A stretch of DNA of 64,000 nt from Helianthus annuus (lineage: Eukaryota > Streptophyta > Magnoliopsida > Asterales > Asteraceae). Both the position numbers and the translations under genes were made by a program. The DNA is taken from assembly GCF_002127325.2 (NCBI RefSeq), contig NC_035444.2, positions 83,689,675 to 83,753,674 of the forward strand. The letters are read 5' to 3'. Under the pieces are notes generated by a model. It had not been told where the DNA came from and searched no databases. It saw only the letters and a list, made by a program, of their open reading frames with translations. Positions within the stretch are counted from its first letter, which is position 1; the number at the start of each line of letters is the position of its first letter. This document shows positions 22,350 to 34,880 of this stretch, one piece after another.

Positions 22350-24576
22350 TGTGACAACCCGGATATTTAAGGTTAGCATTGCTTGAAATTCCACAATTTC
22401 TTGCGTGTGTCTTTATACAACTAAATGATTACGTATGCATAACTGGTTGACTATACGGGAAATTGTTAAACATCTTGTGAGTCGTTCGACTGATTTAGTA
22501 AAACCGAATGAATTGGGCCACATATTCACACTTTGTATAACTGCTTGATGGAAAGACACTTTGAAGTGTGAATATGTATACTTGAACTCACACATTTTTG
22601 TTTATGTATAACTATCATCGGCCCAAATATGTGATCACCGGCCCACTATAGTTGTTTGCATGTTATTAGATATTAAATAGGTGATCACCGGCCCACTTTA
22701 GATTATTAGCATCACATTATATTTACGTAACTTCCTTTTATTTTTTTTTTCAACTCACAATAAACCCTACCCTCCCCTAGAGCTTGGCGGCAACAGCAAA
22801 CTACCCCTTCCCCCTATCGAATTAACCCCTGATTTGTGAGACATCACTTGTTTATATCAACTGATCGGTATGTGCGCTGCCACTTCACATATTACATATG
22901 TTAATTATTATCGGTTTGATCTTGTTATGCAAGAATTTTGATTAACTAAAAGGTACAGAACTAGAGATATTGTTATGATTCAGATAAATGATTATAGTTG
23001 CATGGAATCGGCTATGTTGTGTTTACCATAGACATTGTTAACCTTGATTGAATGTTAAATGATGAATATGATGCTAGGAGTCGGCTGTAATATTAATAGG
23101 TTAGGATTACTTATTCATGATTTTCTAGCAAAAAGCATATAAGTTAATGGCCCACTTGGTTTATGAAAGTTGCTGTATTAATAGGAGAGGTTTTCATATA
23201 CATATGAGTGGTGATTTATTTGTTAATTAGATTGCAAGACTTGGTGTTAATTGATCACTGTTATGATTATTGGATGCATGAATTGGGACTTTTGATTGGG
23301 ACCGAACAATGTAACAGATGGCACATATTGTTTGGGTTGATAATTGTTTATATGGATTATTGGAGTGATTGGATGGGTTATCGTAGTTGGGTCAATTTAT
23401 TGGAAGGTTTAACATGTAAGTGGGGCTGGGCCGAATCCCTTCTAATTAGAACTGGGCCGCGCTGCAAATCATACATGTAGTGGACCGGTAATTAGTTGGG
23501 CCGTACATATTACAATCTGTTGGGTTGGGCCGGTAACTTGTGTAACGGTATATTAACTTGTATAACTATATGGTATGTACACGTATAAATCTGTGAATTA
23601 ATAGGATACATAGTGTTACGAATAACTATGTCGTATGATTCCTAGTTATAAGTGTATATTCACGGGAAGGATAATCAAATCACCCGACATGGATTATGGT
23701 GTAAACGTGACTTTGTTTGATGACATACGTGCAAAGACGTGTAAATAATTGTGCATACCAAACTGACTGTTATGTGTAACTATCATAGGGCCTGGTTGAT
23801 CATTGTGTTAGACGGATAATTAACCTTACCGAGCAAAACCAAGGTGAGTTCACTACATTCGAGCATGCGTCCCAGTGGTTGTCAGTGGGTATCCCGTGAA
23901 GGGATAAGTCTTTTGGTAAAAACGGGTATATTGGTTAATATTCTCACCTATCATTCTTGTAAGTCCCTTATTATGTTACCTGGAGGGTAACGGGTATTAG
24001 TTGGTAGCGCTACTTAGGTTTGGCACCCTCACACCGCTCCTAGATAGGACGGATGTGAACTAATGACCCAGTCGAGGCCCAGTACTAGATAGGAGTACGT
24101 GGGAAGGGCAGTCATGTATATCAGGAGCCGTCTTGTTCGGAATTGAGATATTAACAATATTACTTGCACTGGTTATTGAACTGTTTTACATACAACTGGT
24201 AACAACGCTTTCTAAAACTGTGAACTCACCAGCTTGTCTGATACACTTGTTACATGCTCGCAGGTCAATAGGTACTTTGGATTAGAGAACTTGCTGTCTG
24301 GAGAAGCAGGGGTGGTCATGTGTTGACTCGAGGAACTCATGGAATTGGAATTATCTGACATCATTACATTGGTTTTTTTTAGAATAATTTAATTATGGAT
24401 TATTATTCGCTTCCGCTAAACATATTGGTTTTAGAAATAGTTGGTGATGACATTTTAATTAATGATTGAGAAATTGTTTTGAAATTGAATTGTGTTCAAT
24501 GTAATTAGTGGCTCATTGTCAGTACGTCACACACCTATCGGGGACACTCCCTAGGTGGTATTTTGGGGGTGTGACA
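22350..24576 (+). mobile_element. Solo LTR inserted in the Sirevirus gag
   Basis: It begins TGTGACAACCCGG and ends TTTTGGGGGTGTGACA, with identical flanking 5-mers GTTTA (22345-22349 and 24577-24581). No internal retroelement sequence lies between, so it is a solo LTR left by recombination between the two LTRs of a gypsy element. Its ends and the block CGAGCAAAACCAAGGTGAGTTCAC near 23831 resemble the LTRs of D and B, so it is a relative of that family. Confidence 0.9.
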
Positions 24577-24891
24577 GTTTATCCAAAGAAGAAAATTTTT
24601 GAAAACCAATCATGGGTAGCAAAATCAAAACAGTCAGTTGAAGAGAAGAAGATGGAAAATGTTTTGAAAACTGAATCAAAAGTTTTTGAAAATGATGTTG
24701 AAAAACTGGAATTTGAACTAGACAAGTTGCTTGAGGAATTTCCACCAATTAAAGAGGGAGATTTAGAACCAAAAGTCAAATCTGTTGTTCCAAATGTCAC
24801 CTTTAACATTCCGAAAGTTGATGTGTCATGTGATCTTGTGTTTGGTACTGTTCCGAATGTAAAGAAATCATGGGCTTCATTGTTTCAATGA
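24577..24891 (+). pseudogene. Sirevirus gag, C-terminal part
   Basis: Directly after the duplicated GTTTA the gag frame of 21937-22349 continues in register. It is Lys/Glu-rich (KKIFENQSWVAKSKQ, KLEFELDKLLEEFPP) and ends at a TGA at 24889-24891. The clean continuation confirms the solo LTR boundaries. Confidence 0.75.
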
Positions 24892-26640
24892 ATTTCAATG
24901 ATGGTTGCAGGGGCTGCCGAGGTCAATAATCTCAAAATGGAACAGGGACAACGGAGCTTCAAGGCATATGACGGGAATGTTGGTTTTGCTCTGTCAAATC
25001 TATCAACGGAGGATATGTTGGATTTGCAGGGAATCAGGGTGGCAGAATAGTTGGTGAAGGAACTCTGACGAATGGTGTCGTCACGTTTGACAAAGTGAAC
25101 TATATCATAGAACTTGAAAACAATCTGCTGAGTATCTCACAGATCTGTGACAAGTCTTTTACAGTACACTTCACTAAAAATGAATGTTTAATCATAAAAC
25201 CTAGTTTTAAAATTCCTGAGGACATGGTGTTGATGCAAGCTCCACGAGAAAATGACTTGTATGTACTCGATATGAGCGTCGCAACAACAACTGATTATAA
25301 AAAACAATGTTTTGTGACAAAAACTAAGGCAACAGAAAAGGAAACAAAAATGTGGCATCGAAAGATGGGCCACATTCATGTTAGGAAAATGAACTTTCTT
25401 GTACACGATGATTTAGTCGAAGGTGTAAAGTTGAAATTTTTTTCATTTGAATGATGACTGTGTAGAGTGCAAGAAGGGAAAGCAGACAAAGAAGACACAC
25501 CCACAGAAGTTGCTGAATTCAATCAGGCTACCGCTCGAGAGACTCCACATGGATCTCTTTGGGCCAGTTAACGTAAAAAGTATCAGTGGAGACTTGTACT
25601 GTTTAGTAGTCACTGATGACTTCACTAGATTTTTCTTGGGTGATGTGTCTGGAGAGGAAAGATCAAACATTTGATTCACTGATGGTCTTATTCAAGAAGA
25701 TGGAAACGCAGTATAAATTGCCGATCAGGAGAATATGAAGCGATAATGGAACGGAGTTCAAGAATAATCGCATGCTCGAGTTTTGTAATGAAAAAGGGAT
25801 TCTTCATGAATATAGTGCACCATACACTCCACAGCAAAATGGTGTAGCTGAAAGAAAGAATCGCACCTTGATTGAAACAGCTCGAACAATGCTCGCCGAT
25901 TCCAAGTTGCCAATTTTTTTTCTGGAGTGAAGCAGTTGCAGCAGCGGTTATACACTAAATCGAGTCCTCACAGTGAAGAAATACAAGAAAACCTGTTTTG
26001 AACTTCTTCATCGTTATAAGCCGAATTTGAAGTTTTTAGAACCGTTTGGATCTCCTTGTACTTTTATAGATCCTGATGGCAAATTTGGTGCAAAATCTAA
26101 TGAGGGTTTCTTTGTAGGTTATGCGAGCCCGCTGAAGAGGGTGTTCGTTCCGTGTCTGGGGAAGGTAATTCAAGTTCTGCATGTTGATTGTCAGAGATTT
26201 ACATCTCCATCGCAACTTCCCGGACAAAGATTGTTGTTTGACTATGACAAACTCTGGGAGTCTTTCCAATTACCGACCGAGCCAAGTGTAGAGGAACTCG
26301 TACTGTTATACCAACAGCAACAATCTATGTCACAAGATCAGATGCCAAGACCGTTCGTAGTTTCTCAGCCTGCCGTGGGTACTAATGATCACGAGGCAGG
26401 TCCAAGTGGAACGACACACGAAGCCCCAGATGAACCAGCTCCATTATTTGATAATTCTAATGACTCAAAATCGGAAGACGGTCAGATTTTTGACGAGGAA
26501 CCAAATGTTGCAACAACAGAAGCTGTGGATCACACAGGTGATCAAGATATCACAAACTTGCAATCGGAAGTGAATGTTCCTGACACTGTATTTGTCTTAT
26601 CATCCTTCAGAGCAGATAATCGGTGATCTTCAGAGCGGAG
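24892..26640 (+). pseudogene. Sirevirus protease and integrase (broken)
   Basis: The protease active-site region is recognisable near 24945-24975 as DNGASRHMTG, where copia proteases usually have Ser rather than Asn after the catalytic Asp. A frameshift follows, then NNLLSISQICDKSFTVHF (25120) and the integrase zinc finger (WHRKMGHIHVRKMNFL; CVECKKGKQ). The core shows HMDLFGPV, VVTDDFTRFF and, after stops near 25674 and 25715, YTPQQNGVAERKNRT (25830). After another stop the C-terminal linker (25973-26626) is open, rich in Gln, Pro and acidic residues. At least five lesions interrupt the region. Confidence 0.8.
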
Positions 26641-28309
26641 TAAAAACACGGGATCAGATCAACAGAGCACTTACTTGTTTTTATACATCTGTTGCTCCTT
26701 TACAAGTTGATTTTTCTCTAAAGTGTTTCATCTCACAGGTTGAACCTCGAACGTATAAGGAAGCTTTAACTGAAGAAAGTTGGGTGAACGCCATGCAGGA
26801 AGAATTACAGTAATTTGAGAAGTTGGGCGTATGGAAATTGGTAGATCTTCCTGAGAATCAGAAGCTGATAAAGACAAAGTGGGTCTTTAAATGCAAAAGG
26901 GATGATAGATGAGTGATCGTAAGGAATAAAGCACGATTGGTAGTACAGGCATTCAGTCAGCAAGATGGCATTGACTTTACGGAAGTATATGCACCTGTTG
27001 CTAGACTTGAGGCGATAAGAATCTTCCTGGCATTCGCGTCCTGGAAAGGATTCAAAGTCTACCAGCTAGATGTCAAGTCTGCATTCTATATGGCAAAATC
27101 AAAGAAGAAGTGTACGTTGGACAACCACTGGAGTTCACAGATCCAGTACACAAAAACAAAATCTATCTTCTGGATAAAGCGCTTTACGGTTTACACCAGG
27201 CCCCGAGAGCCTGGTATGAGACGCTTTCCCAATACCTGCTGGACAACGGGTTCATCAGAGGGACAGTTGATAGTACATTGTTTACAAAAAGAAGTTGCAG
27301 TGCATCGATCATGCAGATTTATGTCGATGATATCATCTTTGGATCGACGAATGATGATTTGTGTAAAGATTTTGAGAAAGTGATGAAGAGGAAATTTGAA
27401 ATGAGTTCAATGGGGGAGATGAAGTTTTTCCTAGGGCTACAGGTGGAGCAGAGGCCCGAAGGAATCTTCATTCATCAAACCAAATACGTGAACGATGTTC
27501 TGGAGAAGTTTAACATGTCAGAATCTACTCCAACATCAACCCTCTTAGCTCACAATCACGGGATCTGTCCGGATGAGAGTGGAGAGAAAGTGGACGAGAC
27601 ATATTATCGGTCGATAATTGGATCCTTGATGTATCTTACTGCTTCCCGCCCAGACATCATGTATCCGACGTGTTTATGCGCCCGTTATCAGTCTAGCCCA
27701 AGACAGTCACACCTGACAGTCATGAAACGCATTTTACGGTATTTGAAAGGCTGCCCAAGCCCCGGCTTGTGATATCCTAAATCGGGTGACTTCTCTCTCA
27801 CATGTTATGCTGATTCGGACTTTGGTAGCTGCAAACAAAATGCTAAGTCCACCACTGCAGGCTGTCAGTTCTTCGGAACTCGATTAGTTACTTGGCAGTG
27901 CAAGAAACAAACCTCAGTAGCGCTCTGTACGTGCGAGGCTGAATACATTTCAGCCTCGAGCTGTTGCTCTCAGATCCTTTGGATCCAACAACAGATGCGA
28001 GACTTTGGTTTGCAGTTCTTGGACAGGCCTATATTTGTGGACAATGAGGCAGCGATAAACATAACAAAAAACCCGGTTCACCACTCTAAAACAAAGCATA
28101 TTGAAATACGACATCATTTCATCCGTGATTGTCACGAGAAGAAATTGATTCGCATTGAACATATACACACCGATGAACAGGGCTGATTTTTAAACCAAAC
28201 CGTTTGATAAAAAGAGATTTAACTATCTTTTGAAATTAAATGGGTTAAAAAATTTGCTTTCTGGGAGGGTTGTTGAATGTGAAGCCGAGGAGGACGGCAA
28301 TCTGATGTG
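26640..28309 (+). pseudogene. Sirevirus reverse transcriptase and RNase H (broken)
   Basis: RT begins near 26740 (EPRTYKEALTEESWVNAMQEEL), passes stops near 26811 and 26909 and continues with [21 protein letters not shown] (26931). It shifts frame near 27085, then reads [18 protein letters not shown] with an intact YVDD at 27320-27331. RNase H follows a stop near 27770 (CYADSDFGSC, EAEYISASSC, FVDNEAAINITKNPVHHSKTKHIEIRHHFIRD). The region ends at a stop around 28309 (EDGNLM). The family copies the RNA genome into cDNA; this copy has at least five lesions. Confidence 0.85.
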
Positions 28310-29948
28310 ATCCATGTCATGTTGTCAAAGTTTTTGTACAGTTTATTTTCTGCTAACTAAAAACACAAAAATATGTTTTTGTTTTTAGGGGGAGAAAGTT
28401 TGCAGAAAATCCAAAAACATGATAAAATTTTAAAAAATCCAAAAACATTGAAAAAATGAAAAAGAGTTTGTGTAAAAAGGGGAAATGATAGTACATCAGC
28501 TAGACAGATACAGTACGCTAAAGAATTGTATAGTTAAAAAATGCGTTAAACAGTCTCGCTGATGATGTGCCGATAGGTTTTTACAAAATTAGTAGATTTG
28601 TTTCGGATATAAACAAAAATATAAACTTGCTTTTACGTGGGGAACATCTTCAGGATATATAGGTAACCCCTGAAATCTCGTTTGAAAGATCCTATTTCTG
28701 ACATACTAGGTCTTTGTACGTGATGATATCTAGGGTATTATACCAGGACTTCTGATTTTGCGGAAGCAATAGCCTAGTCCTCGTATAATACTCTGCACAG
28801 CTGTACTCGTAAAGCCTTCCCTCAGCATAAAAAATGATGAAACATTGCAAAATGCTAATCATGTGTTGTTGTAAAAAAGATTCCCAAAGGGAACCCACCG
28901 AAAGTCGAGCCATCATCTCTCTGTACGAATGGAAGTTCTAGCTTGAGCTCTCATGGCCTCGCATTCACCTTTTACAGATATCATTAGTGTGCACTCATCT
29001 GTAAGACTGAATATAGTGATCTGGATACGGGAATATATTCTGAGGTGGGACACATGTAAAAGTTAAGATCTTAAAACACTTAATCCGTATCCTGAACAAA
29101 TTGAAAATTGTGTTAAAATTTAAGAGGATCAGTATATCGACAATCTAAGCGAATTGTTTAATACTGAAAATGAAATCTAAGCATAACGGTATTTGTGTCT
29201 TGTCGGTAGCTGATATGATCCCCTAACACGCTCACCAAAAATATTGTATGTACAGTTTGTTGCTTATCAAAAACTCAAAAAGATTGTCTGTTTGTTTAGC
29301 TTTTTATAAAATCCAAAAATATTTGCATTTCATCTTATTTTCGACAACGGACGTTGGGGATCTGATGATCAAAGTCTTGTGTGCTGAATATGTTGGATCA
29401 TGAGGGTTGGGTAAGCAGAAGTTTGAGAAAAAGTGTTTGGAAATTGCTTGAAAGTTTAAAGGTTCATTAATTTGAACTAAAATCAGTTTCAGAAAATCAG
29501 CATCTTCATAAACTTGTCAACCAAGGTCATTAACTTGGACTTGGTAGGCTAAACAGTTGACCAAGGTCATTAACTTGGACTTGGTTAACTGGGTGTGACG
29601 GTAAAATATCAAAAAGTTAAAAAATTGAAAAAGTTGGATAAATTTTGAAAAAATGGAATTTTCAAACGAAATGACTATTTCGCATAAAATAGCCATTTCG
29701 TTTCAAAATTGATTTCGTTTGTAATGGTTGTTTTCGCATGAAAGTGCATCATTGCCTATTTCGCACGAAATAGACAAAGTCTATAAATAGCCGGGTATTT
29801 CGCTTGAACGGTTCACTTTCATCAGTTCGTTTCAACATAACTGTCAGAGCGTTTTCACGTGAAAACACAAAACCATTGATTTCTAGCCGTTATTCTGCCT
29901 GATTTGTTGCTCGTAATCTGATTTTAATTGGTTTACTCAACTATAATC
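28310..29948 (+). other. Sirevirus noncoding spacer between pol and the env-like region
   Basis: No open frame of note. It includes a purine tract (TTTTTAGGGGGAGAAAG at about 28383), which resembles a polypurine tract placed just after pol. Two copies of CCAAGGTCATTAACTTGG lie 40 bp apart (29521 and 29561). A cluster of TTTCGNNNGAAA motifs is at 29665-29815. Confidence 0.7.
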
Positions 29949-30542
29949 ATGGGAAAGGTGAGCAACTGTGTAAATTTGACCCAGAGATGTCTGTTTTCAT
30001 TTGAACGACAATGAACAGGACTGTAATCTTAGATCTAGGGTTTATATGTTATGTTATTTGAACAAAAATCATACCCATGAACTCGGAATGTGTTGTAGAT
30101 TCTGTTTAGGGTTTGAATTTGATTGTTTCGTATGAAGTCGGTAGATCTAGAAGTTTGAACTTAGATCTAGGACTAATTTGTGGTCGAAAATGAAAATAAA
30201 CAGACCTTTGTGCTCGGAAATCATCATAGATCAAACCCAAATCATCAATTTCATCATCTGATTATGTTGTGATAAATCTGTAAATTTGTCATTTTCAAAT
30301 GAAATGACGGTCTATTTCGCACGAAATAGCTATTTCGTTTGAAGATTGATTTCGTATGAAATTTGGCTATTTCATTTGAAAAGTGGTTCCGCATGAACTG
30401 TGATTTCGTTTGAAATATGATTTCGTGTGAATAAGTGTTTCCGTTTGAACTGTTGTTTTCGTTTGAAATGCTATTTCGTTTGAATGATGTTTGTATTGAA
30501 AATGTTCTAAGTGTTTAACTTGAATTTCTTTGGTGTTTTTAG
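29949..30542 (+). other. Candidate first exon and intron of the env-like gene
   Basis: ATGGGAAAG at 29949-29957 is followed by GTGAGC, a near-consensus plant 5' splice site. A T-rich tract ending TGGTGTTTTTAG at 30542 is a good acceptor. Joining 29957 to 30543 puts the ATG in frame with the env-like ORF, which otherwise has no ATG before its first conserved-looking residues (ASNVLFDPLHN). The 585-nt candidate intron carries another TTTCGNNNGAAA cluster at 30296-30485. Splicing is predicted from sequence only. Confidence 0.5.
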
Positions 30543-33500
30543 GCGTCGAATGTGCTATTTGATCCACTTCACAACATTTGTTGTGTTTATGATAAGGAGA
30601 TTCCCAAGATGGCTGAATTCATAGGGATTTTGGAGTTCATGGAAAGATTACCAATTCAGAAGGCTCTAACAAATCAACATCTTGTATTTCGGTCCCACAT
30701 AGAACGATTCTGGAAAAATGCAACATATGATGAAGAACACAAAACAATAAATTCGATTGTGAGCTTAAATGATGAAGATAAACCAATCATCATTACAGAG
30801 CAGCTAGTACGTGAGGTGTTAAACTTTCCGGACGACGAAAATTCTCCGACAAAGTTCCCTGAAAAGATGGTGAAGGGTTGTATGCTACGAATGGGTAACA
30901 ATGGCCCACTGAATAAAGCAAATTATCTGAAGTCATGTTTTCCAAAGCTTTAAAAGTTTCTTATACATTCAGTGTTGCATGCTCTCAGTCACAGGAAGGG
31001 AGGTTACGATGTGATGAGGGATTATCAAATGAACATGGTGACAGCTCTTGTGTTGAATAAGAAGTATAACTTTTCAAAGATTGTATTTCATTACATGAAA
31101 GAGAACATCACGTCAAAAAGAAAAACTTGGATTTATCCTCGATTTGTACAGATGATTTTAGACCATGCGTATCATAATTTGGAGAGAGATGAAAAGAATG
31201 ATTTGTTGGTGCAGTTCCACATGGATAACGAAAAGCTGAAAGTACTTGCAAGATATCATAAAAATCATCCAGAGCCAAAGACAAAAGCTGAATTCTTTGG
31301 TTTCATCAAAGACAAAGAGTATGTTGATCCAGATCCAGTTGATCATCAAAGATGGAGAAATGACGAGGAAATGAAAGAAGCAAGTTATGCAGCAGAGTTG
31401 AAAAAACTTGCTAAGTTCAAAAATACTAGAAACGACTGGTTTGTGAAAGAGGAAAAGATAAAGAGGAGTAGAAAAGCAACTCCAAAAGCTCAAAAAGAGG
31501 AGGGTTCATCTTCTAAACCACAGAAAAAGCGTCAAAAGAAAAGTGTTGAGACTATGCTTGTTAACGAATCAGAGGAAGAAGATGAAGCTGAAGTTGAAGA
31601 TGAAGCTATAGATGAAGGTGATGCTAAAGGAGATCAAGTTCATTTATCTCCTGAATCTGATCAACTGCTGAAAGATCTTAAAGCAAGTTTCAAAGCAGCC
31701 AAAACAGCTGGTGATGAAGGTGATGACGATGGTGACGATAGTTCATCAAGTTCATCTGAAGAAGAAATTGATGAAACTGAACGTGCGAAGAGAATTAAAG
31801 CTGAAATAGAGAAAGAGAAACAATTAAAAAGAAAAAAGGAGAGAAGAAAAGAAGGATGATTTGTATAATCCATCTCCTGAACATGTTATTGAATCTCAAA
31901 CACCTCCATCATCTGGTGGTAGGAAGAAAGCAAGTGCGAGAAAGCGTGTGATGACTCCTAAAACAACAAGAAGAAAATTGGTAGTCAAGATACCAAAACC
32001 AAAACCAACTATACCTCTAAAACAACCTACTCCACCACCATCACCTCCACCTCAAACTAAACAACAATTATCACCACCACATCAATCACCACCACATCTA
32101 TCACCATTACATCTATCACCACCACATATATCACCACCACATCAAACACCTATCGAAGAACAACCTGTTTTCACTTCACAGCAAATCTTTCAAACACCAC
32201 CAACCACACAACCACATGTTCAAACCACACTTGGATCTTCTGGATACAGAGATTTTCCTCATATTCCAGTGAATATTCCTTTGGATGACATTGGTGATTT
32301 TAACTTTGCAAGTGATGAGCAAGTAAAGAGATTGGAAAAGAAAGTTGAAGAAGTTTTGGTTGAAAACAGAAAGCTGGTGGATCATGAGAAGAAACTGGCA
32401 AAGCGTGTTAAGTCTGTGGAATCTGAAAATTCATCTTTGTTAAAGAAAGTTGAGGCTGGTCAGACAGAAATTGATATTCTGAAAGTTAGAATTACAGAGC
32501 TGGAAGAAGAGAAAGCACGCAGAGATGAGCAGAACAAGTACTTCGAGTTAAAGAACAAAGAATTGGAAGCTGCTAAAGCAATGAAAGAACACGAGATATA
32601 CATGATGAATAAAGTGTTAGAAAATTTGCTTGGAAAGTCTATTGAGCAGATATTTGAAGAGATTGAAGTTGAAGAAGTTAGAGCTCGACGACAAGCTAAA
32701 ATTGATGCTGAGATGAAAAATAAAGGCAAAAGTGTTGAAGGTACTTCAGAAGTTACTGAAAGGGCGATAGTTCCATCTGTTGTTGCTGAATCACCTATTC
32801 AGAATCATCGTCCTATATCTGCGGTGTCTAGTATATTTGAAGAGGATGTTTTACTTGATGATGTTATTAATGATGATGAAGATGTCGAGGAAGATGATGA
32901 TGAAGATAAAGTAGATGATACAGATGATGTATTTTCTGCAAGTAGTCATAGCGACGATGATGATGATGACGATGGTCAAGGTGGTACAGGTGTCAAAGTT
33001 TCAGAAGCATCGAATGAAGGGAATGTTGATGATTACCTTCACGACGATGTGAACGAAGAGCCTGAAAGCACTGAAGGTGAGGGGGAGCACGTGGATGATC
33101 AGAATGTTGATAAACGAGAAAATTTGATTTTGCGTCTAGAGCCTGAGGTTGAGGAAGGTGAAATCAGGCATACTTACACCATGAATGATATTATAGAGAT
33201 GACGCGTATCGATGATCCTAACTTCAAGTTTGACTTTGAAGAAGTGTTGAATGCGTTTGATATGAATCAACAGCCCGACTATCAGTATAAGTATGTTGAA
33301 GAGGCAGACAATTTTGATAGGGTTGAGGTTGAAGATTGTAGTGAAGAAGAAAGTGTTAATGAAGACACTTCGAACTTTCCAACGCTTGTTGAATTCTTCA
33401 ATCAAGCGAATATCGATGAATTAAGAAGGAAAGTGGAAGAATGCTTAAAAGATAAGAATTTCGATGGTACGACGAAAGATGCACAGAAGGAAGAGAGGAA

Positions 33501-34391
33501 GAAATGGTTTAGAAAGAGTAATGAACGTAAGTTTAAGCGGCCATTGAAGTATTATAAGAGAGACAGGGATGTGTCACTGGGGGATATTATCAGTTAGGGA
33601 TTCTTGCCTCAAGTGAATGTGTATGCTATTCGGAGAGAGTACGGTGTGCAATACTTTGAATACATTCAGGATATCATGTCCTTACCCTGGTGGGATGTTG
33701 AGGAATTATCAAAAGTTAGAACATTGGATTACCCTGTAAGAAAGCATGATGTACCGATTTGGAGTTTAATGAAGTTTGAAGCTTTCAGAGGATTCAAACA
33801 CTGGAAACCTCATTATCCAAAGAAAGTAAAGAGGGTAGATCCAGAGTCTGGAATTGAAGAAACTATCTTGCACATCAAGAAACCTAGAGTGATCAAGAAC
33901 ATTCCGGTGCCAAAAATGGAGCAGGATTTTCACAAGGGGTTTGTATATTGGGTGTACAGCTGTTTGACTACTGAGGCTGTGATTACGTACAGAGTTGAAG
34001 ATGAAGTCAGATATATTCATGTGTATGAGCCTTTGTGGCTGGTGAACTGCTCGGCGAAAGACATTGAATGCTTGTTTGTTAACAAGATAGGGTTTAAAGC
34101 TGAGGATAAAGACCAAGCTATGCAATTTCAAAAGGTTGTTTCTATCTGCTTCCAGAAAGGAATCAATGCTGATAATAAATAGTCTTCTAAATGGCGAGAG
34201 ATTGAAAAAGAGGAAGCGTTGAAGAAAGAGAAAGAAAGGAAAGCTCGTGAAGACAGAGACAACATGCTAAGGCATACTCTTGTTCAAAGAATGGCTGCTG
34301 AAGAAAAGAAAAAAGTTGATGCAAACGAAAAGCTTAGGAAGATGTTGCTGCGAAAGCCTAAGCCGAGGGAAAAGAAGTTCAAGTCGCTGTG
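30543..34391 (+). pseudogene. Sirevirus env-like region (broken; no membrane segment seen)
   Basis: One long reading is broken by a stop at 30951-30953, a frameshift near 31840-31857, and stops at 33595-33597 and 34180-34182; it ends at a stop near 34391. In order it shows a globular N-terminal part (30552-31440), a basic segment, and an acidic Glu/Asp/Ser stretch (31560-31770). A Pro-rich stretch with SPPH repeats (31985-32150) and a predicted coiled coil (about 32310-32740) follow. A second Asp/Glu stretch (32840-33010), a C-terminal globular part (33604-34180) and a Lys/Glu helix tail complete it. I see no signal peptide or transmembrane segment, so env-like describes position only. Confidence 0.7.
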
Positions 34392-34433
34392 ATACAAGTG
34401 CTAAAGACCTGACTGAAGACTCCGGCAATATCC

Positions 34434-34442
34434 AAGGGGGAG
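34434..34442 (+). other. Polypurine tract of the Sirevirus
   Basis: AAGGGGGAG two bases before the 3' LTR start, the usual site of plus-strand priming. Confidence 0.85.
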
Positions 34443-34444
34443 TT

Positions 34445-34880
34445 TGTTAGTGCATAATGTCTATAGCCTACGTCTAAAGTCTAGGTCATGTCGGTAGCCT
34501 GTAGTAGGGTTTACAGGGTCAAAAATGTAATTTTATATGTTTTGTAGTGATTTCGCACGAAATAGCATGTGGCTATTTCGCACGAAATCAATGTTTGCTA
34601 TTTCGCACGAAATTACACATGGTTATTTCGTGCGAAATCAAATGCCTATATATAGGCTGTGTGCTTCTCATTTGGTACGAAATCAGTAGTGGTGTAACGA
34701 AGTGCTGTCAGATTTCCACCGTGTATTCAAGTCAATTATCAATGAGAAGCTTGTTTTAAGCATCATATTCTTTTTCTACTCATTTCTTACACTGATTCTA
34801 GGCTGTTTGTTTGTTTTCGCCTCTCAAACAGTTGTGTATTGATTCTGACCGACTCATTTGGTCGTAAATACGATCCTACA
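34445..34880 (+). mobile_element. 3' LTR of the Sirevirus
   Basis: Matches 17864-18300 with a small number of differences and ends exactly at the CAGCT target duplication (34881-34885). Confidence 0.9.

Larger units (their letters stand above)
17864..34880 (+). mobile_element. Sirevirus-type Ty1/copia element with env-like region, inserted in A's gag
   Basis: LTRs at 17864-18300 and 34445-34880 (437 and 436 bp) begin TGTTAGTG and end GATCCTACA. They are flanked by perfect target duplications CAGCT (17859-17863 and 34881-34885). The order is primer site, a very long gag, protease, integrase, RT, RNase H, then 1.6 kb of noncoding DNA, a 3.8-kb env-like region, polypurine tract and LTR. A third region after RNase H is the hallmark of the Sirevirus genus. 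A solo LTR (22350-24576) sits in gag. Many stops and frameshifts show it is no longer autonomous. Confidence 0.9.

Noticed and set aside
23208..23480. 90-codon Trp/Tyr-rich ORF
   Set aside because: Inside the solo LTR at 22350-24576; no domain and no supporting context.
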